A DNA stretch of 27,942 nucleotides from Myxococcales bacterium. GTDB taxonomy: Bacteria > Myxococcota > Myxococcia > Myxococcales > Myxococcaceae. The notes below the pieces were generated by a model. The model searched no databases, had not been told where the DNA came from, and saw nothing but the letters and a program-made list of their open reading frames with translations. Every line of letters starts with the position of its first letter. The stretch's first letter is position 1. This document shows, piece by piece, positions 26,984 to 27,942 of the stretch. A program made the translations under genes and the position numbers. The DNA is taken from positions 123 to 28,064 of the forward strand of contig PMBV01000156.1 in assembly GCA_003153055.1 (NCBI GenBank), given 5' to 3'.

Positions 26984-27902
26984 ATTCGAGCGTCCCGAGG
27001 TAATAGTCATAGGTTAACTCAAGACCTTGGCGAAGGCTGGTTCGTGGCGACCAGCCCCACAAGCTCGCCTTGGTTGTGTCTGTCAGTTTCCGAAGCATTC
27101 CAACCGGCCTGCTGAGATCGTGGGTGAACATGCCAGTAAAACCTACGACTTCGGCGGCGACCTGGTAGTACTCGTTCACTGTCAGGTCCTGGCCGAGCCC
27201 GATGTTGAGCATTTGGGGCATGTCATCGAAGTGTCCGAGCGCAAAAAAGACTGCGTCGGCAAGGTCCTTGACGTACATAAACTCTCTTCGGGCTTCGCCC
27301 GAACCCCAAACCTCGACCGTTGGAGCACCCGCCAGTTTGGCCTCATGAAGCTTGCGAAGGATCGCCGGAATCATGTGTGACCTCGCAGGGTCGAACTTGT
27401 CATACGGACCAAAGAGGTTGCACGGAATAACGGTTTTGTATTGGAGCTGAGGCTGGGTTCGGCTCACGTACTCCGTGAGGCGGGCCACGGAGATCTTTGC
27501 GAGGGCATAGCCTTCATTGGTCGGCTCCAGTTGACCCCCCAGCACATCTTCTTCTCTCAGTGCGGTTTGTCGATCCCGCGGGTACATGCATGAGCTGCCA
27601 AAATTGAGGAGAAGCGGGACGCCCGCTGATGCAGCCACCGTGACAACATTGCGCCCCATGTCGAAGTTATCGAGAAAGAACGAGACCGGTTCAGCGAGGT
27701 TGGCCTGTATCCCACCTACTCGTCCAGCGGCGTGGAGTATAGCATCGGGCCGGTGTTTGCCGACGAAGTCCCTCACCGATCGCGTGTCGAGCAGGTCGAG
27801 TTGCGCGTGTGTGGGGAGCAGCCACTCGTGCTCGCGTGAGCCAGCGTGGCTCACGATGCTCCGGCCAACCATACCTGAGGCGCCTGTAAGCAGAATCCTC
27901 AT
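26982..27902 (-). CDS. GDP-L-colitose synthase / GDP-L-fucose synthase-like epimerase-reductase
   Basis: A 306-residue extended short-chain dehydrogenase. TGASGMVG (6-13) is the NADP-binding loop, FGSSCMYP (101-108) carries the catalytic Ser and Cys, and EGYALAK (130-136) gives Tyr132 and Lys136. NLFGPYDKFDPARSHMIPA (162-180) and EVWGSGEARREFMYVKDLAD are the substrate-side motifs shared by GDP-fucose synthase (Fcl/WcaG) and ColC. Both epimerise C5 (and C3 for fucose) and reduce C4 of a GDP-4-keto-6-deoxy sugar. With ColD immediately downstream, ColC (GDP-L-colitose synthase) is the better guess, but sequence alone does not exclude GDP-L-fucose synthase. It is the first complete gene of the minus-strand module; GDP-mannose 4,6-dehydratase would be expected upstream, beyond the right edge. 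Confidence 0.82.
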   Translation of the reverse strand: MRILLTGASGMVGRSIVSHAGSREHEWLLPTHAQLDLLDTRSVRDFVGKHRPDAILHAAGRVGGIQANLAEPVSFFLDNFDMGRNVVTVAASAGVPLLLNFGSSCMYPRDRQTALREEDVLGGQLEPTNEGYALAKISVARLTEYVSRTQPQLQYKTVIPCNLFGPYDKFDPARSHMIPAILRKLHEAKLAGAPTVEVWGSGEARREFMYVKDLADAVFFALGHFDDMPQMLNIGLGQDLTVNEYYQVAAEVVGFTGMFTHDLSRPVGMLRKLTDTTKASLWGWSPRTSLRQGLELTYDYYLGTLE

Positions 27903-27942
27903 TGCTCGTCCCTAGTGTTCACCACTGACGACCGACGGAAAG
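27903..27942. other. Right edge, 40 bp
   Basis: All three minus-strand frames entering from the edge stop within this stretch or read into the next start, so an upstream gene could end here, but no residue pattern identifies it. A GGGA at about -9 could serve the reductase gene. Confidence 0.3.

Noticed and set aside
25664..27115. A 483-codon plus-strand frame opposite the ColD-like gene
   Set aside because: The minus strand has continuous ColD homology; this frame has none.

Overview
This 27.9 kb window is most of a surface-polysaccharide (capsule, O-antigen or exopolysaccharide) biosynthesis locus from a high-GC Gram-negative bacterium, most likely a myxobacterium. The evidence for that lineage is the G+C-rich coding sequence, frequent GTG/TTG starts, and a lipoprotein with an Asp-Ala-Gly-rich stalk and a Myxococcus-type cysteine-rich repeat (19057-20079). 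I cannot name a genus. There are 18 protein genes (one cut by the left edge), one gene interrupted by a stop codon, two insertion-sequence scraps, and no RNA gene or CRISPR array.

Left part (1-7344): the 3' end of a CapD/FlaA1-type sugar-nucleotide dehydratase, a polytopic membrane protein on the minus strand, then a plus-strand run of a nucleotidyltransferase-like protein, an O-antigen polymerase/ligase-type protein with a TPR tail, and a Wzc-type polysaccharide co-polymerase fused to a tyrosine autokinase. These fit the polymerisation and chain-length part of a Wzx/Wzy pathway.

Middle part (7348-20079): very compact, strand-alternating genes for chain assembly and modification. They comprise two GT4-type glycosyltransferases, two AsnB-type amidotransferases, a tandem-GNAT acetyltransferase, a NodB-type deacetylase, a GT-C-like membrane glycosyltransferase, a deacetylase-methyltransferase fusion, and the cysteine-rich lipoprotein. 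Several neighbouring genes converge with 1-3 bp gaps or overlap.

Right part (20398-27902): all genes on the minus strand and visibly less G+C-rich. In transcription order they are a GDP-colitose/fucose synthase-like reductase (ColC-like), a ColD-type GDP-4-keto-6-deoxymannose 3-dehydratase with the diagnostic His in place of the PLP lysine, a GT11 fucosyl/colitosyltransferase, a Wzx-type flippase, an insertion-sequence graveyard (IS3 and IS21 scraps), an SGNH hydrolase-like protein and an MBOAT O-acyltransferase. The MBOAT gene has a single in-frame TAG where relatives have a tryptophan. The simplest reading is a module that makes GDP-L-colitose (3,6-dideoxy-L-galactose) and transfers it to the repeat unit, which is then flipped by Wzx and polymerised by the left-hand genes, plus an O-acetylation pair that may be decaying. 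GDP-mannose 4,6-dehydratase, the initiating transferase and the outer-membrane export protein are not in the window.
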